Assembly (NCBI RefSeq): GCF_002305875.1
Contig: NZ_CP022098.1
Coordinates: 10,292,001 to 10,356,000, forward strand
Direction: 5' to 3'
Origin: Cystobacter fuscus
GTDB lineage: Bacteria; Myxococcota; Myxococcia; Myxococcales; Myxococcaceae
DNA length: 64,000 bases
The position numbers were made by a program, and so were the translations under genes. Position 1 is the first letter of the stretch; each line of letters opens with the position of its first letter. Below, one piece after another: positions 1 through 9,065 of this stretch. The notes below the pieces were generated by a model. That model worked only from the letters and a program-made list of their open reading frames with translations, was not told the origin of the DNA and did not search any database.

Positions 1-1968
1 CTGAACCAGAAACCCGGTTATCTCGGCACGGTCACGGCCACCTCATACGACGGCAACAGCGACGACCTGCTCACCGCGGGCCTCGGCGCCAGCGGCATTG
101 CCGCCACCACTCCACCCGCCTATGCCGATCCCAACAACCCCACCGCGGCCGAGCTGCGCCGCAACGCCATCTACACCAACTACAGGGCCGTGCTCGATAT
201 CTCCGCCAACAGCGGCTACGGCACGATGTACGGCCCGAACGTGAACGCGGCGGGCGTGGCGACCACCGACACCGGCAAGGTCGCGGGCACCGAATACATC
301 GCCTATGCGGACGACGGCAGCGGCACGCAGAACGTGACGCTGATGGTGCAGGTGCCGGCCAGCTTCGATCCCACCCACAATCCCTGCATCGTCACCGGCA
401 CTTCCAGCGGCTCGCGCGGCATGTACGGGGCGATCGGTAGCGCGGGCGAGTGGGGCCTGAAGCACCATTGCGCCGTCGCCTACACGGACAAGGGCGGCGG
501 CACCGGCCTCTATACCTTCGACGACGACAACGTCAACCAGCGGAACGGCACGCGCGCGACGCGCACGGCCGCGGGCAAGGACGCCCTCTTCGCGCCAGCC
601 CTCGGCGACGCGGAGCGCAGCGCCTACGCCACCACCTTCCCCAACCGTATCGCCTTCAAGCACGCGCACTCCCAGCAGAATCCCGAGAAGGACTGGGGCA
701 GGATGACGCTGCAGGCCGTGGAGTTCGCTTTCTATGTGCTGAACGAGCAGTACGGCGAGCTGGCGCCGGACGGCAAGAGCAGGCTCGTGCGCCTGACGCC
801 CGAGAACACATGGACCATCGCCTCCAGCATCTCGAACGGCGCGGGCGCGGCGCTGCTGGCCGCCGAGCAGGATACGAAAGGGCTGATCGACGCCGTGGCC
901 GTGACCGAGCCGCAGATCCAGCCGAAGAGCAGCACCGGCTACACGGTCAATCAGGGCGGAGCGAGCGCGGCGGCGCAAGGCAAGTCCATCCTGGACTTCT
1001 CCAGCTACGCGGCGCTGTACCAGCCCTGCATCGCCGGTGCCGCTGGCCGTTGCGCATCGCTGGTCGCCAAGGGCCTGCTGTCGGGGGCCGACCTGACGGC
1101 GCAGATGAACGATGCCAAGGCGCGCATGAAGGCCTACGGCTGGCTGCCGGAGTCGGAGCCGCTGCAGAGCCTGCACGCGCTGAGCAATCTCCTCGTCGCG
1201 GTGACCTACGTGAACGCCTACGGCAGGTTCTCGGTGACCGACCACGTCTGCGGCTTCAGCTGGGCGAACACCGATGCGAACGGCAATCCGGTGGCCTTTA
1301 CCGCCGCGCAGAAGGCCGTCAGCTTCGCCACCCTGAGCGGCCTCATCGGCACGCCGGTCTATGAGAACTCGGTGGGCGGCGCCAAGGTCTACAGCGCGGC
1401 GATCTCCCCTTCCACCAACGTGGCCGACCAGGCGCTGGACGGCTTCCTCTGTCTGCGCTCGCTGGTGACGGGCGTGGACGCCGTCACGGGCGCGCCGCTG
1501 ACGGGCGAGACGGCGGCGCAAAGCGCCCGCGTGCGCGCAGGCATCGCCGAGGTGCAGGCGACAGGCGACCTGCACGGCAAGCCCGCCATCATCGTGGCGG
1601 GCCGTAACGATGCGCTGATCCCGGTGAACCACGCGTCGCGCGCCTACCTGGGCCTGAACGCGGCGGTGGAGGGCAACAGCAGCAAGCTGCGCTACATCGA
1701 GGTGACGAACGCCAACCACTTCGATTCCTTCGCCAGCGCGCTGCCCGCCAGCATCGTGCCGCTGCACGTCTATCTCTTCCGTGCGCTGGACGCGGCCTTC
1801 GCCCATCTCAAGAGCGGTGCCGAGCTGCCGCCCTCACAGGTCGTGCACACCGTGACACGGACGGACGCGACGACGCCGATCACGAACACCCATGTGCCGC
1901 CGATCTCGGCGTCGCCGGGGGCGAACGCGATCAGTGTCAGTGGCACCACGGTCGACGTCCCGAACTAA
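1..1968 (+). CDS. D-(-)-3-hydroxybutyrate oligomer hydrolase, 5' end cut by window edge
   Basis: The frame is open from the first base and ends at TAA 1966-1968, giving 655 visible residues. The family is usually near 700 residues, so only some N-terminal residues are missing. The enzyme hydrolyses 3-hydroxybutyrate oligomers released from polyhydroxybutyrate. Visible family features are the GTSSGSRG segment (about 397-420) and a lipase-box-like SNGAG (about 829-846) that probably carries the nucleophilic serine. Late in the protein IIVAGRNDALIPVNH and TNANHFDS look like the Asp and His parts of a catalytic triad. The family is best known from Betaproteobacteria, so transfer is possible, but I could not test this. 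A GTG at 190 is in frame, but the homologous sequence starts well upstream of it. Confidence 0.85.
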   Translation: MNQKPGYLGTVTATSYDGNSDDLLTAGLGASGIAATTPPAYADPNNPTAAELRRNAIYTNYRAVLDISANSGYGTMYGPNVNAAGVATTDTGKVAGTEYIAYADDGSGTQNVTLMVQVPASFDPTHNPCIVTGTSSGSRGMYGAIGSAGEWGLKHHCAVAYTDKGGGTGLYTFDDDNVNQRNGTRATRTAAGKDALFAPALGDAERSAYATTFPNRIAFKHAHSQQNPEKDWGRMTLQAVEFAFYVLNEQYGELAPDGKSRLVRLTPENTWTIASSISNGAGAALLAAEQDTKGLIDAVAVTEPQIQPKSSTGYTVNQGGASAAAQGKSILDFSSYAALYQPCIAGAAGRCASLVAKGLLSGADLTAQMNDAKARMKAYGWLPESEPLQSLHALSNLLVAVTYVNAYGRFSVTDHVCGFSWANTDANGNPVAFTAAQKAVSFATLSGLIGTPVYENSVGGAKVYSAAISPSTNVADQALDGFLCLRSLVTGVDAVTGAPLTGETAAQSARVRAGIAEVQATGDLHGKPAIIVAGRNDALIPVNHASRAYLGLNAAVEGNSSKLRYIEVTNANHFDSFASALPASIVPLHVYLFRALDAAFAHLKSGAELPPSQVVHTVTRTDATTPITNTHVPPISASPGANAISVSGTTVDVPN

Positions 1969-1991
1969 GCTCCGGCTCCGGCCGGAGCTTT
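1968..1991 (+). terminator. Hairpin after the oligomer hydrolase
   Basis: AGCTCCGG (1968-1975) and CCGGAGCT (1982-1989) form a perfect 8-bp stem with a 6-base loop, followed by a short T run. It begins on the stop codon of the hydrolase, as an intrinsic terminator would. The T run is short, so strength is uncertain. Confidence 0.55.
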
Positions 1992-2007
1992 CATGCTTCC
2001 TCCCGCG

Positions 2008-2649
2008 TCACGGCGAGGGCGTCTCCGGGACCCGTCCGGTCTCCGGGTTCGAGCCCGCGCCGTACCAGTCCAGGGAGAGCAGCACATCACCGCGCCAGGT
2101 GGCCTGGACGCCGCGCTCCAGGTCCACTCCGGCGCGCGCGGAGAGGGCGAGACCCACGGCCCCCAGCCGCCCCCGCCCTCCAAGGAGCAAGCGCAGGGGC
2201 ACGCGCGGTCCGCCCGTCCGCAAGAAAGCCTCGAGTCCGGCCTGGGCGCCGAGAAAGCCCTCCACGTGCGTGCCGCCGAGGCCCACGAAGAGTCCCGCGT
2301 GGGGCCCGAGTCCCACGTCGGCGGGGCCCCGCACCACCCCATACGCGGTGAGACCGAGCTGCGCCGAGGCACTGAAGAGCCCCGGGCCCGGGGAGAGCTG
2401 CCACTGGCCCGCGCCGCGCAGTTCCAGCACACCGGGCGTGGGCTGGACGAAGAACTCGCCGCCGTAGGCGGTGGGACGGGTGTCGGGCTGGGGGGCCTGG
2501 GCCAGGAGGAAGCCCACGCCCACGCCCTGCGTTCCCCCGAGCAGTGACAGGTGCGAGGCATCCACCCGGCCGCGCGCGGTGAGCAGGGGCGCCTCGGCGG
2601 CGGCCACGGGGGCGAGCAGCAGGGCACAGGAGAAGACGAAAGGCTTCAT
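2008..2649 (-). CDS. Hypothetical secreted or outer-membrane protein
   Basis: 213 residues. The N-terminus (MKPFVFSCALLLAPVAAAEA) reads as a Sec signal peptide with cleavage near residue 19. The mature part is rich in Gly, Leu and alternating hydrophobic stretches, with aromatic residues in short strands (GLFVGLGGTHVEGFLG), which suggests an outer-membrane beta-barrel or a beta-rich periplasmic protein. No enzymatic motif is visible and I do not recognise the family. Its ATG overlaps the stop of the upstream lipoprotein hydrolase by four bases (ATGA), so the two are probably translationally coupled. Confidence 0.7.
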   Translation of the reverse strand: MKPFVFSCALLLAPVAAAEAPLLTARGRVDASHLSLLGGTQGVGVGFLLAQAPQPDTRPTAYGGEFFVQPTPGVLELRGAGQWQLSPGPGLFSASAQLGLTAYGVVRGPADVGLGPHAGLFVGLGGTHVEGFLGAQAGLEAFLRTGGPRVPLRLLLGGRGRLGAVGLALSARAGVDLERGVQATWRGDVLLSLDWYGAGSNPETGRVPETPSP

Positions 2650-3545
2650 CGGACGGTCACCTCGGTGCCGGGCACCTGGCGGAGATCATCGGCGCCCGTG
2701 CCGTTCCCGGCGAGCGCGGCGTGGAGGAAGCGCGCGAGCACCTCGGAGATGCGCTCGTGCGCGGTGTCGAGCGGCTCGGTGGGTGCACAGCCACCTTCCC
2801 GATCCTTCTGGTCGCTGACGGTGAACTGGTAGTGGGTGACGCCTTCGAGCACGACGAGCACCGAGGGCGAGGGAAGACGGGAGGCCTCGTCCCGGACGCG
2901 AGGCAGCAGGGCCGAACAGTCCAACGCTCCCGCGAGCGAGAGCGAAGGCAACGCGAGCGTGGGGACGCGCTCGGCATCGGCGGGGTCGGGGTAGCTGGCG
3001 AGCAGGGCGAGTGCCGCGAAGCCGCCCTCGAGCGCGAGCTTGCTGGCGATGACGCCGCCGAGCGAGTGCCCGGCCACGGCGATGCGCGAGGGGTCCACGA
3101 GGTCCGTGAGCAGCGAGCCCTCCGGGGGCTCGACGAGGAGTTGCCGGGCGGAGCGGCCATTGTCGATGGCGGTCAGGGCGAAGTCGAGGGGGTGCGACGG
3201 CAGTGCGACGACATGGCCGCGGGCGGCGAGGGACTCGGCGAGCCAGAGATAATCCTCGGGGGGGACGAAGGCGCCCTGGACAAGGACGAGCGCCGGGAGC
3301 CGCGAGCCATCGGCGGGCCGGATGGGGCGTCCTTCCGAGTCCGAGGGAAACAGCACCCGCACCGGGACGAGGTCCGTGTGGCGGGCGCGCACCTCGAAGA
3401 GGGCCTCGGCGACGGGAGTGGGTCCGGTGCGCAGGAGGCGGCCCTCGGTGGGCGCGGGAAGCGCGCAGCCCGCGAGGACGAGCCACGGCAAGAGCAGCAG
3501 GAGGGACGCCCAGGGGCGCGGGGGTGGGTGGGTGAACGGGCTCAT
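2646..3545 (-). CDS. Alpha/beta hydrolase lipoprotein (chlorophyllase / PAF-acetylhydrolase-like)
   Basis: 299 residues. A lipoprotein signal ends at LLPWLVLAGC, so the protein is probably lipid-anchored. It shows the usual alpha/beta-hydrolase features: an early strand VLVQGAFVPPEDY, the nucleophile elbow GHSLGG with its serine, an Asp in the GALDCSALLP region and a late His in EGVTHYQFT. The substrate is unknown; ester or lipid hydrolysis at the envelope is the safe reading. The ATG at 3545 is chosen because the lipoprotein signal begins there; the frame stays open upstream but without signal-like sequence. It shares a four-base overlap with the downstream secreted protein. Its 5' end overlaps head-to-head with the GST-like gene on the other strand. 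Confidence 0.75.
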   Translation of the reverse strand: MSPFTHPPPRPWASLLLLLPWLVLAGCALPAPTEGRLLRTGPTPVAEALFEVRARHTDLVPVRVLFPSDSEGRPIRPADGSRLPALVLVQGAFVPPEDYLWLAESLAARGHVVALPSHPLDFALTAIDNGRSARQLLVEPPEGSLLTDLVDPSRIAVAGHSLGGVIASKLALEGGFAALALLASYPDPADAERVPTLALPSLSLAGALDCSALLPRVRDEASRLPSPSVLVVLEGVTHYQFTVSDQKDREGGCAPTEPLDTAHERISEVLARFLHAALAGNGTGADDLRQVPGTEVTVR

Positions 3546-4188
3546 GGTGGACACCGAATCAGAACTTCCCGTCGGTGGGGAGTCCAATGAGCACTTCGTA
3601 CCCGTGCTGCTCATCGGCGACACCGAGGCGGTGGGCGACTCCACCGACATCCTCCAGCGCCTCCAGAAGCTCGCGGGCCGCACCTTCCACGGCACGACGG
3701 ACCCCAAGCTCGCCGGCGAGGCCAACCTGTGGGAGGAGTTCGCCGATACCTCGCTCTCCGGCTTCCTCGTCAGCGCTCGCTGGGCCGACGAGCGCAACTG
3801 GGCGCGCTTCCGCGACACGGCCTTCTCGAGCCTACCGGGGCCCCTGCGGCGCCTCATCGGCGGACGGTTGCGCAAGCGCATCGTGAAAGGACTCGTGGCG
3901 CGTGATGTCTGGCGCGCGGGTCCCGAGGTGTGCTGGCGGCGCTTCCAGGAACTGCTCGACTCGTTGGAGGCTCGCGCCCCCGAGGAGGGCTTCTGGCTGG
4001 GGACGTTCTCCGCCGCGGACATTGCCCTGTTCAGCCAGCTCTTCAGCCTGCGCCAGGACCTCACCCCGTGGCAGCGCGATCAGGTCGCCGCGCGGCCCCG
4101 GCTGACGCGCTATCTGGACCGGGTGGACGCGGCCACCCGGGGCCCCCACACGGCGAGCGAGGCCCAGCCTCGAACCCCGGTGACCTGA
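3544..4188 (+). CDS. Glutathione S-transferase-like protein lacking the start of the thioredoxin fold
   Basis: About 214 residues if the ATG at 3544 is used. The body is GST-like: FVPVLLIGDTEAVGDSTDIL corresponds to the cis-proline strand and the glutathione-contacting Asp/Glu-Ser turn of the N-terminal domain. It is followed by an all-helical C-terminal domain with a WLGTFSAADIALF signature. The first beta-alpha-beta unit, about 45-50 residues holding the catalytic Ser/Cys/Tyr, is missing. Upstream DNA in all three plus frames shows only shadow sequence opposite the hydrolase gene. The gene is therefore probably a 5'-truncated remnant, or uses a different N-terminus. Activity as a transferase is doubtful. 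Confidence 0.6.
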   Translation: MVDTESELPVGGESNEHFVPVLLIGDTEAVGDSTDILQRLQKLAGRTFHGTTDPKLAGEANLWEEFADTSLSGFLVSARWADERNWARFRDTAFSSLPGPLRRLIGGRLRKRIVKGLVARDVWRAGPEVCWRRFQELLDSLEARAPEEGFWLGTFSAADIALFSQLFSLRQDLTPWQRDQVAARPRLTRYLDRVDAATRGPHTASEAQPRTPVT

Positions 4189-4209
4189 CCCGCTCACGAC
4201 GGCGGGTCC

Positions 4210-4315
4210 GAGCCAGGCAGCCGACATTGGCGGCGCGAACTCTCTCCATGGACCGCTGGGTGAACCCGACGTGGACACCGTGTTCTACGTCAACAACCAC
4301 GGCGAATTACCCTAA
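4210..4315 (+). pseudogene. Possible C-terminal fragment of a lost gene
   Basis: One plus-strand frame ending at TAA 4313-4315 reads like the tail of a real protein (GPLGEPDVDTVFYVNNHGEL). No start codon or upstream continuation fits. I do not recognise the family. It lies in the decayed stretch between the truncated GST and a frameshifted gene. Chance is not excluded. Confidence 0.25.
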
Positions 4316-5073
4316 TGCCGCCCCAACTCCCTGTCCCAGGCGGCCAACTGTACGGACACCGTGAATTTGTAGGCGCTGGAGAAATCCTTGAAGCGCTCCA
4401 GGGAAAGCGCGCAGAGGCGCTCGCGCAGGAAACCCGGGTCGCTGAGCACCTCGCGGTGCTTCAAGTCAGTGTCTTCCTTCGCCAGGATAGGCATCATCCG
4501 GAGCACGGCCTCCAGACAATCCTCTCGGGTCGCGTGAGACATGCGCTCCACGGTCAGAGCGATGTGCTCGCGGACCGAGGCAGGGCCTCCAGGGCACCAT
4601 GCCTCCAGGGTCTTGCGATAGATCTCCTCCATGAGTTCTTCCAGGGTGTACTTCTTGCCAAACCAGAACGCATAGCGAGGGCCCTGGAGCACGTCCCAGA
4701 AGCGGAGCACCGAGGCGAGCCGGTTCGCCATGCGCTCAGCACCCCGTAGAGGAGGCGGAGACACGACATGGTAGAGGGCCCCCCAAGGGGTGCTCAGGCA
4801 GAAGGACTCGAAGGCATCTTCCGTGCGCTGGACTTTCTCCGTTGGGACGCCTTCATGCAGGTCCATGAAGACGCCGACGAACAGGTGCACCCACCAGCGT
4901 GTGTGATTCAAGTCGAATTCGGCCCCTGGACGCACCACCAGTACCTCGCCGGGCAGCACCTGGCGCATCTGCCGGGGCTGGGGAAAGGCACCGGTCTTGA
5001 GGTACTCCCGAGCCCACCAGTGGCCCTCTGCTCTCACCTTGCGAAGGATGGCGGCAGAGGAGCCGTAGAGCAT
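4312..5073 (-). CDS. Conserved-looking hypothetical protein, 253 aa
   Basis: 253 residues, soluble, rich in Trp, Phe and charged residues, with no signal peptide and no motif I recognise. It contains WWVHLFVGVFMDLHEG and a long helical C-terminal half. ATG 5073 follows an in-frame TAG by nine bases, so the start is well bounded, but no strong ribosome site is visible. The preceding gene on the same strand is frameshifted and runs into this one. Either this is the second gene of a damaged pair, or the two are pieces of one larger gene broken by indels. An immunity-type role is conceivable from size and composition but is a guess. Confidence 0.55.
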   Translation of the reverse strand: MLYGSSAAILRKVRAEGHWWAREYLKTGAFPQPRQMRQVLPGEVLVVRPGAEFDLNHTRWWVHLFVGVFMDLHEGVPTEKVQRTEDAFESFCLSTPWGALYHVVSPPPLRGAERMANRLASVLRFWDVLQGPRYAFWFGKKYTLEELMEEIYRKTLEAWCPGGPASVREHIALTVERMSHATREDCLEAVLRMMPILAKEDTDLKHREVLSDPGFLRERLCALSLERFKDFSSAYKFTVSVQLAAWDRELGRH

Positions 5074-5076
5074 CGC

Positions 5077-5555
5077 TGTCTTCTACCTTCTGGGCCGCCC
5101 GCTCCTTCCAGGAGGCATTGGGCTTCTTGCGCCGGTAATTCCAGCGGTACAGAGTCACACCGGACTCTGGCGTGCGCCAGGACAAATGCCACAGTGCACC
5201 CCCATTCTCGAATTCGAGGAAGAGGGACCCCTCGAAGCCAGTGCCTCCCACGAGTTTCTTGTCAGGATTGACGGCCTCATTGAGCGCCGTCAGCAATGCT
5301 GCAGGGGTGCTGCAAAGTGTATTCTATTCCAATGGCCTCATGTGCGGCCTTGCCAAGAAAAGCACCCCAGGGCTCCCTGGAGTCCGGCTTACGGCCAGGG
5401 AGCGTGAAGGAGGGTGGCTCCGCCTGGGCACCGAGGGCCGCCACGAGCACCAGGAGAAAACCTGCCAACCCCAAGGTGTTACACGTCCTGGTTCCACGCC
5501 CTTTCCTATCCAACAGGCTCCTCCCGGTGCGGTGCACGATTGGGGAAGAGACCAT
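5077..5555 (-). pseudogene. Frameshifted gene for a secreted protein
   Basis: The first part (5555 to about 5300) encodes a hydrophobic signal-like stretch (GLAGFLLVLVAALGAQA) and then GKAAHEAIGIEYTLQHP before running out of frame to a stop at 5277. In the next frame a convincing continuation follows (from about 5310: LLTALNEAVNP, then FLEFENGGALWHLSW and YRWNYRRKKPN) down to about 5080. There the reading loses coherence as it enters the 253-residue gene in another frame. One or two single-base indels explain this. I do not recognise the family. A sequencing error is an alternative to true decay. Confidence 0.5.
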
Positions 5556-5696
5556 GCAGAGGTCGGCTCATGAAATGGCCTCTGCAGTCCCGGCGTCGTT
5601 CAGCCCCTTGATACTCGCAGCCCATCCGCGCCGCTTTCCCTCCCCCGCCGGGGCGTTCCGTGGCAATGAAGCCCCCGGATTCAGGGAGGCACACAC

Positions 5697-6458
5697 ATGG
5701 CGGAGTCGAGCTATCGGACGGCGTTGATCACGGGGGCCTCGAGTGGCCTGGGGCGCGGGCTGGCCCTCTGGTTCGCCCGGCGAGGGGTCAAGGTGTACGC
5801 GGCGGCCCGGCGCAAGGACAACCTGGAGGCGCTCGCCCAGGAGGCCCGCGCGGCCCATGCCCACATCGAGCCGGTGGAGTTGGACGTCGCCCAGGCGGAC
5901 GCCACGCTCGCCCGGGTGCGCGAGCTGGATGATGCCTGCGGCGGGTTGGACCTCATCGTCGCCAACGCCGGCTTCGGCCAGGAGACGTCCGGCAAGCGAA
6001 TCAAATGGGAGACGGTCAAGCGGGTCATCGACGTCAACGTCAGCGGAGCCGCCGCCACGTTGAGCGCGGTGCTGCCACGCATGGTGGAGCGCAAGCGGGG
6101 CCACGTCGTGGGCGTGGCCAGCATGGCCGCCTTCCGGGGCTTGCCGCGCAACGCCGCCTACTCCGCCTCCAAGGCCTTCCTCCACATCTTCCTGGAGAGC
6201 CTGCGCGTGGACCTGCAGGGCACGGGGGTGAAGGTGAGCTGCCTCTACCCGGGCTTCGTCAAGAGCGAGATGACGGCCCAGAACAAGTTCGCCATGCCCT
6301 TCCTCCTGGAGACGGACGCGGCCGTGGAGCTCATGGGCCAGGCCATCCTGCGCGGGGAGGCCCAGTACGCCTTCCCCTGGCAGATGGCGGGCGTCATGGG
6401 CCTGGTGAAGCACCTGCCCAATGGCCTCTTCGACGGCATCGCGCGCCGCGCCCGCTGA
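5697..6458 (+). CDS. SDR family NAD(P)-dependent oxidoreductase
   Basis: 253 residues, the normal length for a classical short-chain dehydrogenase. The cofactor motif TGASSGLGRG is near residue 12, followed by a basic AARRKDN that favours NADPH. NAGFG comes at the end of strand 4, and the catalytic Tyr-Lys lies in YSASKAF with an upstream Ser in VASMAAF. A GGGAGG ribosome site precedes ATG 5697. The C-terminal half (LYPGFVKSEM) is typical of members acting on keto-lipids or small ketones, but the substrate cannot be read from the sequence. It is convergent with the PBP1A gene. Confidence 0.85.
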   Translation: MAESSYRTALITGASSGLGRGLALWFARRGVKVYAAARRKDNLEALAQEARAAHAHIEPVELDVAQADATLARVRELDDACGGLDLIVANAGFGQETSGKRIKWETVKRVIDVNVSGAAATLSAVLPRMVERKRGHVVGVASMAAFRGLPRNAAYSASKAFLHIFLESLRVDLQGTGVKVSCLYPGFVKSEMTAQNKFAMPFLLETDAAVELMGQAILRGEAQYAFPWQMAGVMGLVKHLPNGLFDGIARRAR

Positions 6459-6479
6459 GGCCCGGCGCACGGGGCGCGC

Positions 6480-9065
6480 TCAGGGCGCGCCCATCATGAA
6501 GTCCTGCGCGCCCACGGCGCCCTTCTCCGGGGCCACGTCGTCGGGCTGGGTGCCCTTCTTGAACCAGATGTTCACCGCGTCCTTGTCGCGGGCCCCCGCC
6601 GCGGCGAGCTTCCCCGTCTTCTTGTCGATGCGCAGAAGCCGCAGGTTGTCGCGCATCCACTCGGGCGGCCAGAACTCGTACTGGGGACGCGCCGCGAGCG
6701 CCGGCTTCATGTAGTTGAGCCAGATGGGCAGCGAGGCGCGGCCACCCGTCTCGTAGCGGCTGAGCGGGTGCTCGTTCTTGTCGTAGCCCACCCACGTCAC
6801 CGTCACCAGGTCGCGCGTGTAGCCGGCGAACCAGGTGTCGAAGGAGTCGTTGGTGGTGCCCGTCTTGCCCGCCGCGGGCTTGCCCAGCCTCTGCGCCGGC
6901 CCGCCCGTGCCCTCCTGCACCACGCCGCGCAGCATGGACGTGAGGATGAAGCCCGTCTCGGGGCTCATCACCTGCTCGCCCGGCTCGAACAGCCGCGCGT
7001 AGCCCGCCGCCACCCGGTCCTGCAGGGGCGCCCAGGGGTCATCGTAGGAGGTGTGATCCTCCAGCGTGCGCCCGAAGCGATCCTCCACCTTGCGCACGAA
7101 GTACGTGGGCTTCTTGCGGCCGTAGCGGTTGAAGGTGGCGTACACGTTGGCCAGGTCGTACGGGTACACGCACGAGGAGCCCAGCGCCGCGGAGAAGTCC
7201 ATGTTCATGGGCGTGCTCAGGCCCAGGCGCGTGGACCACTCGGCCATGTTCTTCACGCCCACCGCGCCGAACGTCTTCACCGCGGGGATGTTCATCGAGT
7301 TGACCAGCGCCGTGCGCAGCAGCACGTCGCCGAGGAACTCGTCGCTGTAGTTGTCCGGCTTCCAGGACACGCCGCTGTCGGGGTCATGCTCGACGATGGG
7401 CGAGTCCACGATGATGGTGGCGCCCGTCCACCCGAGCTGCTCGAGCGCCGCCGAGTACACCAGCGGCTTGAAGGAGCTGCCCGGCTGGCGGCACGCCTGG
7501 AAGGCCCGGTTGAACTCGTTGGCGTCGAAGTCGTAGCCGCCCACCATGGCGGTGAGGTACTGGCGGTGCGGATCGATGGACACCAGCGCGCTCTGCAGCT
7601 CCGGCTCCTGCTCCAGCCGGAAGAGCGGCACGCCCTGGGGGATCTCCTTGTCCAGCTTGCGGTCGAACTGGACGTTGTCGTCCGTGAGTTCCTTCTGCAC
7701 CACGTGGCGAACCACGAGCACGTCGCCCACGGCGACGGCCTTCTTGACGGAGGTGAGCTGCGCGCCCGGGTAATAGCCCTCGGGGTTGACCTTGCGCGCC
7801 CAGCGCATGCCGAGCAGCGGCAACAGGCCCTTGTGCGGCCCCACCTGCACCTGCGCACCCGAGCCGTCCGACTCGATGCTGGTGACGAGCGCCACGTAGA
7901 ACTTGTTCTCCACGAGCTTCTCGTCGCCCATGACCTTGATGGCCTTGTCGAGGAAGGCGCGGCGCTCCTGCTCGGTGGCCAGCTGCTGCACCGGCCCGCG
8001 GTAGCCCTGGCGCTTGTCGATGGCGAGCAGCCCCTCGAGCACCGACTCCTGGGCGGCGCGCTGGCGCTCGCTGTCCATGGTGGCGAAGATCTTCAGACCC
8101 TCGTTGAGCAACGCCTTGTTGGTGTAGCGGTCCACCATGTTGCGGCGCACCTGCTCGGTGAAGTACGGGGCGAACTCGTGGAAGACGTCCTCCACCGGGT
8201 ACACGCGCACCGGCTCCTCGTCGGCCTGCTTGCGCTCGGCCTCGGAGATCATCCCCTCGTCGCGCATGCGCCGCAGCACGTACGAGCGGCGCCTCTTGGC
8301 CGCCTCCGGCCGCAGGAAGGGCGAGTAGCGGCTGGGCGCCTGGGGCAGGCCGGCGATGAGCGCCATCTCCCCGAGCGTCAGGTCGCGCACGTCCTTGCGG
8401 TAGTAGTTCTCCGCCGCGCTCTGCACGCCGTAGCTGTGGTGCCCGAGGAAGACGTTGTTGAGGTAGAGGTAGAGGATCTCCTCCTTGGTGAGCGCCTCCT
8501 CCAGGCGCCGGGCGAGGATGGCCTCGCGCGCCTTGCGCGTGAGGTTCTTGGCCGTGGCGGACGCGTAGCCCTCGGCCTCGATGAGCACCGCCTTGGCCGT
8601 CTGCTGCGTCAGGGTGGAGCCACCCTGGGTGCTGCCGCCCAGGCCGATCTTCTTGGAGATCGTCTTGAAGGCGGCGCGCGCCGTGCCGAGCACGTCCACG
8701 CCGTGGTGATCGAAGAAGCTCGAGTCCTCGCTGGCGATGAAGGCCTGCACGAAGCGCTTGGGGATGTGCTCGTAGGGCACGACCTTGCGCCGGTGGTGGT
8801 AGAACTCGCCGGCCAGCACCGCGTCGTCGGTGAAGACCTCGCTGGTGATGGGGGGCCAGTAGCGGCTGACCTGGGGGATGTCGGGCAGCCCGTCGGAGAA
8901 GTGGTAGTAGAGGGCGAGGCCCGTCACGCCCGCGGCCGTGGCGCCGGTGAGCGTGGCCCAGGCGGCGAACTTCAGCAGGCGCACCCACCAGGCGCGCTTG
9001 GGAGGGACACCGTCGAGCACCAGCTTCGACTCGGAGCGGTTGGGCTTGGGGGATTTCGTGCTCAT
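6480..9065 (-). CDS. mrcA: Penicillin-binding protein 1A (bifunctional transglycosylase/transpeptidase)
   Basis: 861 residues. It polymerises glycan strands and cross-links peptidoglycan at the inner membrane. A single N-terminal membrane helix spans about residues 27-53. The GT51 domain has its catalytic Glu113 in ASEDSSFFDHHG and the GGSTLTQQ motif. An OB-like insert follows, then the transpeptidase with SxxK (Ser530, SSFK), SMN and KTGTT. A short C-terminal tail (KKTGKLAAAGARD) resembles the extension of other PBP1A proteins. ATG 9065 is chosen because it precedes the basic and membrane segments and overlaps the stop of the upstream pseudouridine synthase by four bases, so the two are co-transcribed. 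Confidence 0.93.
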   Translation of the reverse strand: MSTKSPKPNRSESKLVLDGVPPKRAWWVRLLKFAAWATLTGATAAGVTGLALYYHFSDGLPDIPQVSRYWPPITSEVFTDDAVLAGEFYHHRRKVVPYEHIPKRFVQAFIASEDSSFFDHHGVDVLGTARAAFKTISKKIGLGGSTQGGSTLTQQTAKAVLIEAEGYASATAKNLTRKAREAILARRLEEALTKEEILYLYLNNVFLGHHSYGVQSAAENYYRKDVRDLTLGEMALIAGLPQAPSRYSPFLRPEAAKRRRSYVLRRMRDEGMISEAERKQADEEPVRVYPVEDVFHEFAPYFTEQVRRNMVDRYTNKALLNEGLKIFATMDSERQRAAQESVLEGLLAIDKRQGYRGPVQQLATEQERRAFLDKAIKVMGDEKLVENKFYVALVTSIESDGSGAQVQVGPHKGLLPLLGMRWARKVNPEGYYPGAQLTSVKKAVAVGDVLVVRHVVQKELTDDNVQFDRKLDKEIPQGVPLFRLEQEPELQSALVSIDPHRQYLTAMVGGYDFDANEFNRAFQACRQPGSSFKPLVYSAALEQLGWTGATIIVDSPIVEHDPDSGVSWKPDNYSDEFLGDVLLRTALVNSMNIPAVKTFGAVGVKNMAEWSTRLGLSTPMNMDFSAALGSSCVYPYDLANVYATFNRYGRKKPTYFVRKVEDRFGRTLEDHTSYDDPWAPLQDRVAAGYARLFEPGEQVMSPETGFILTSMLRGVVQEGTGGPAQRLGKPAAGKTGTTNDSFDTWFAGYTRDLVTVTWVGYDKNEHPLSRYETGGRASLPIWLNYMKPALAARPQYEFWPPEWMRDNLRLLRIDKKTGKLAAAGARDKDAVNIWFKKGTQPDDVAPEKGAVGAQDFMMGAP

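Noticed and set aside
43-1806. Long minus-strand frame opposite the oligomer hydrolase
   Set aside because: Arg/Val/His-rich antisense translation without domains; the plus strand carries the enzyme family features.
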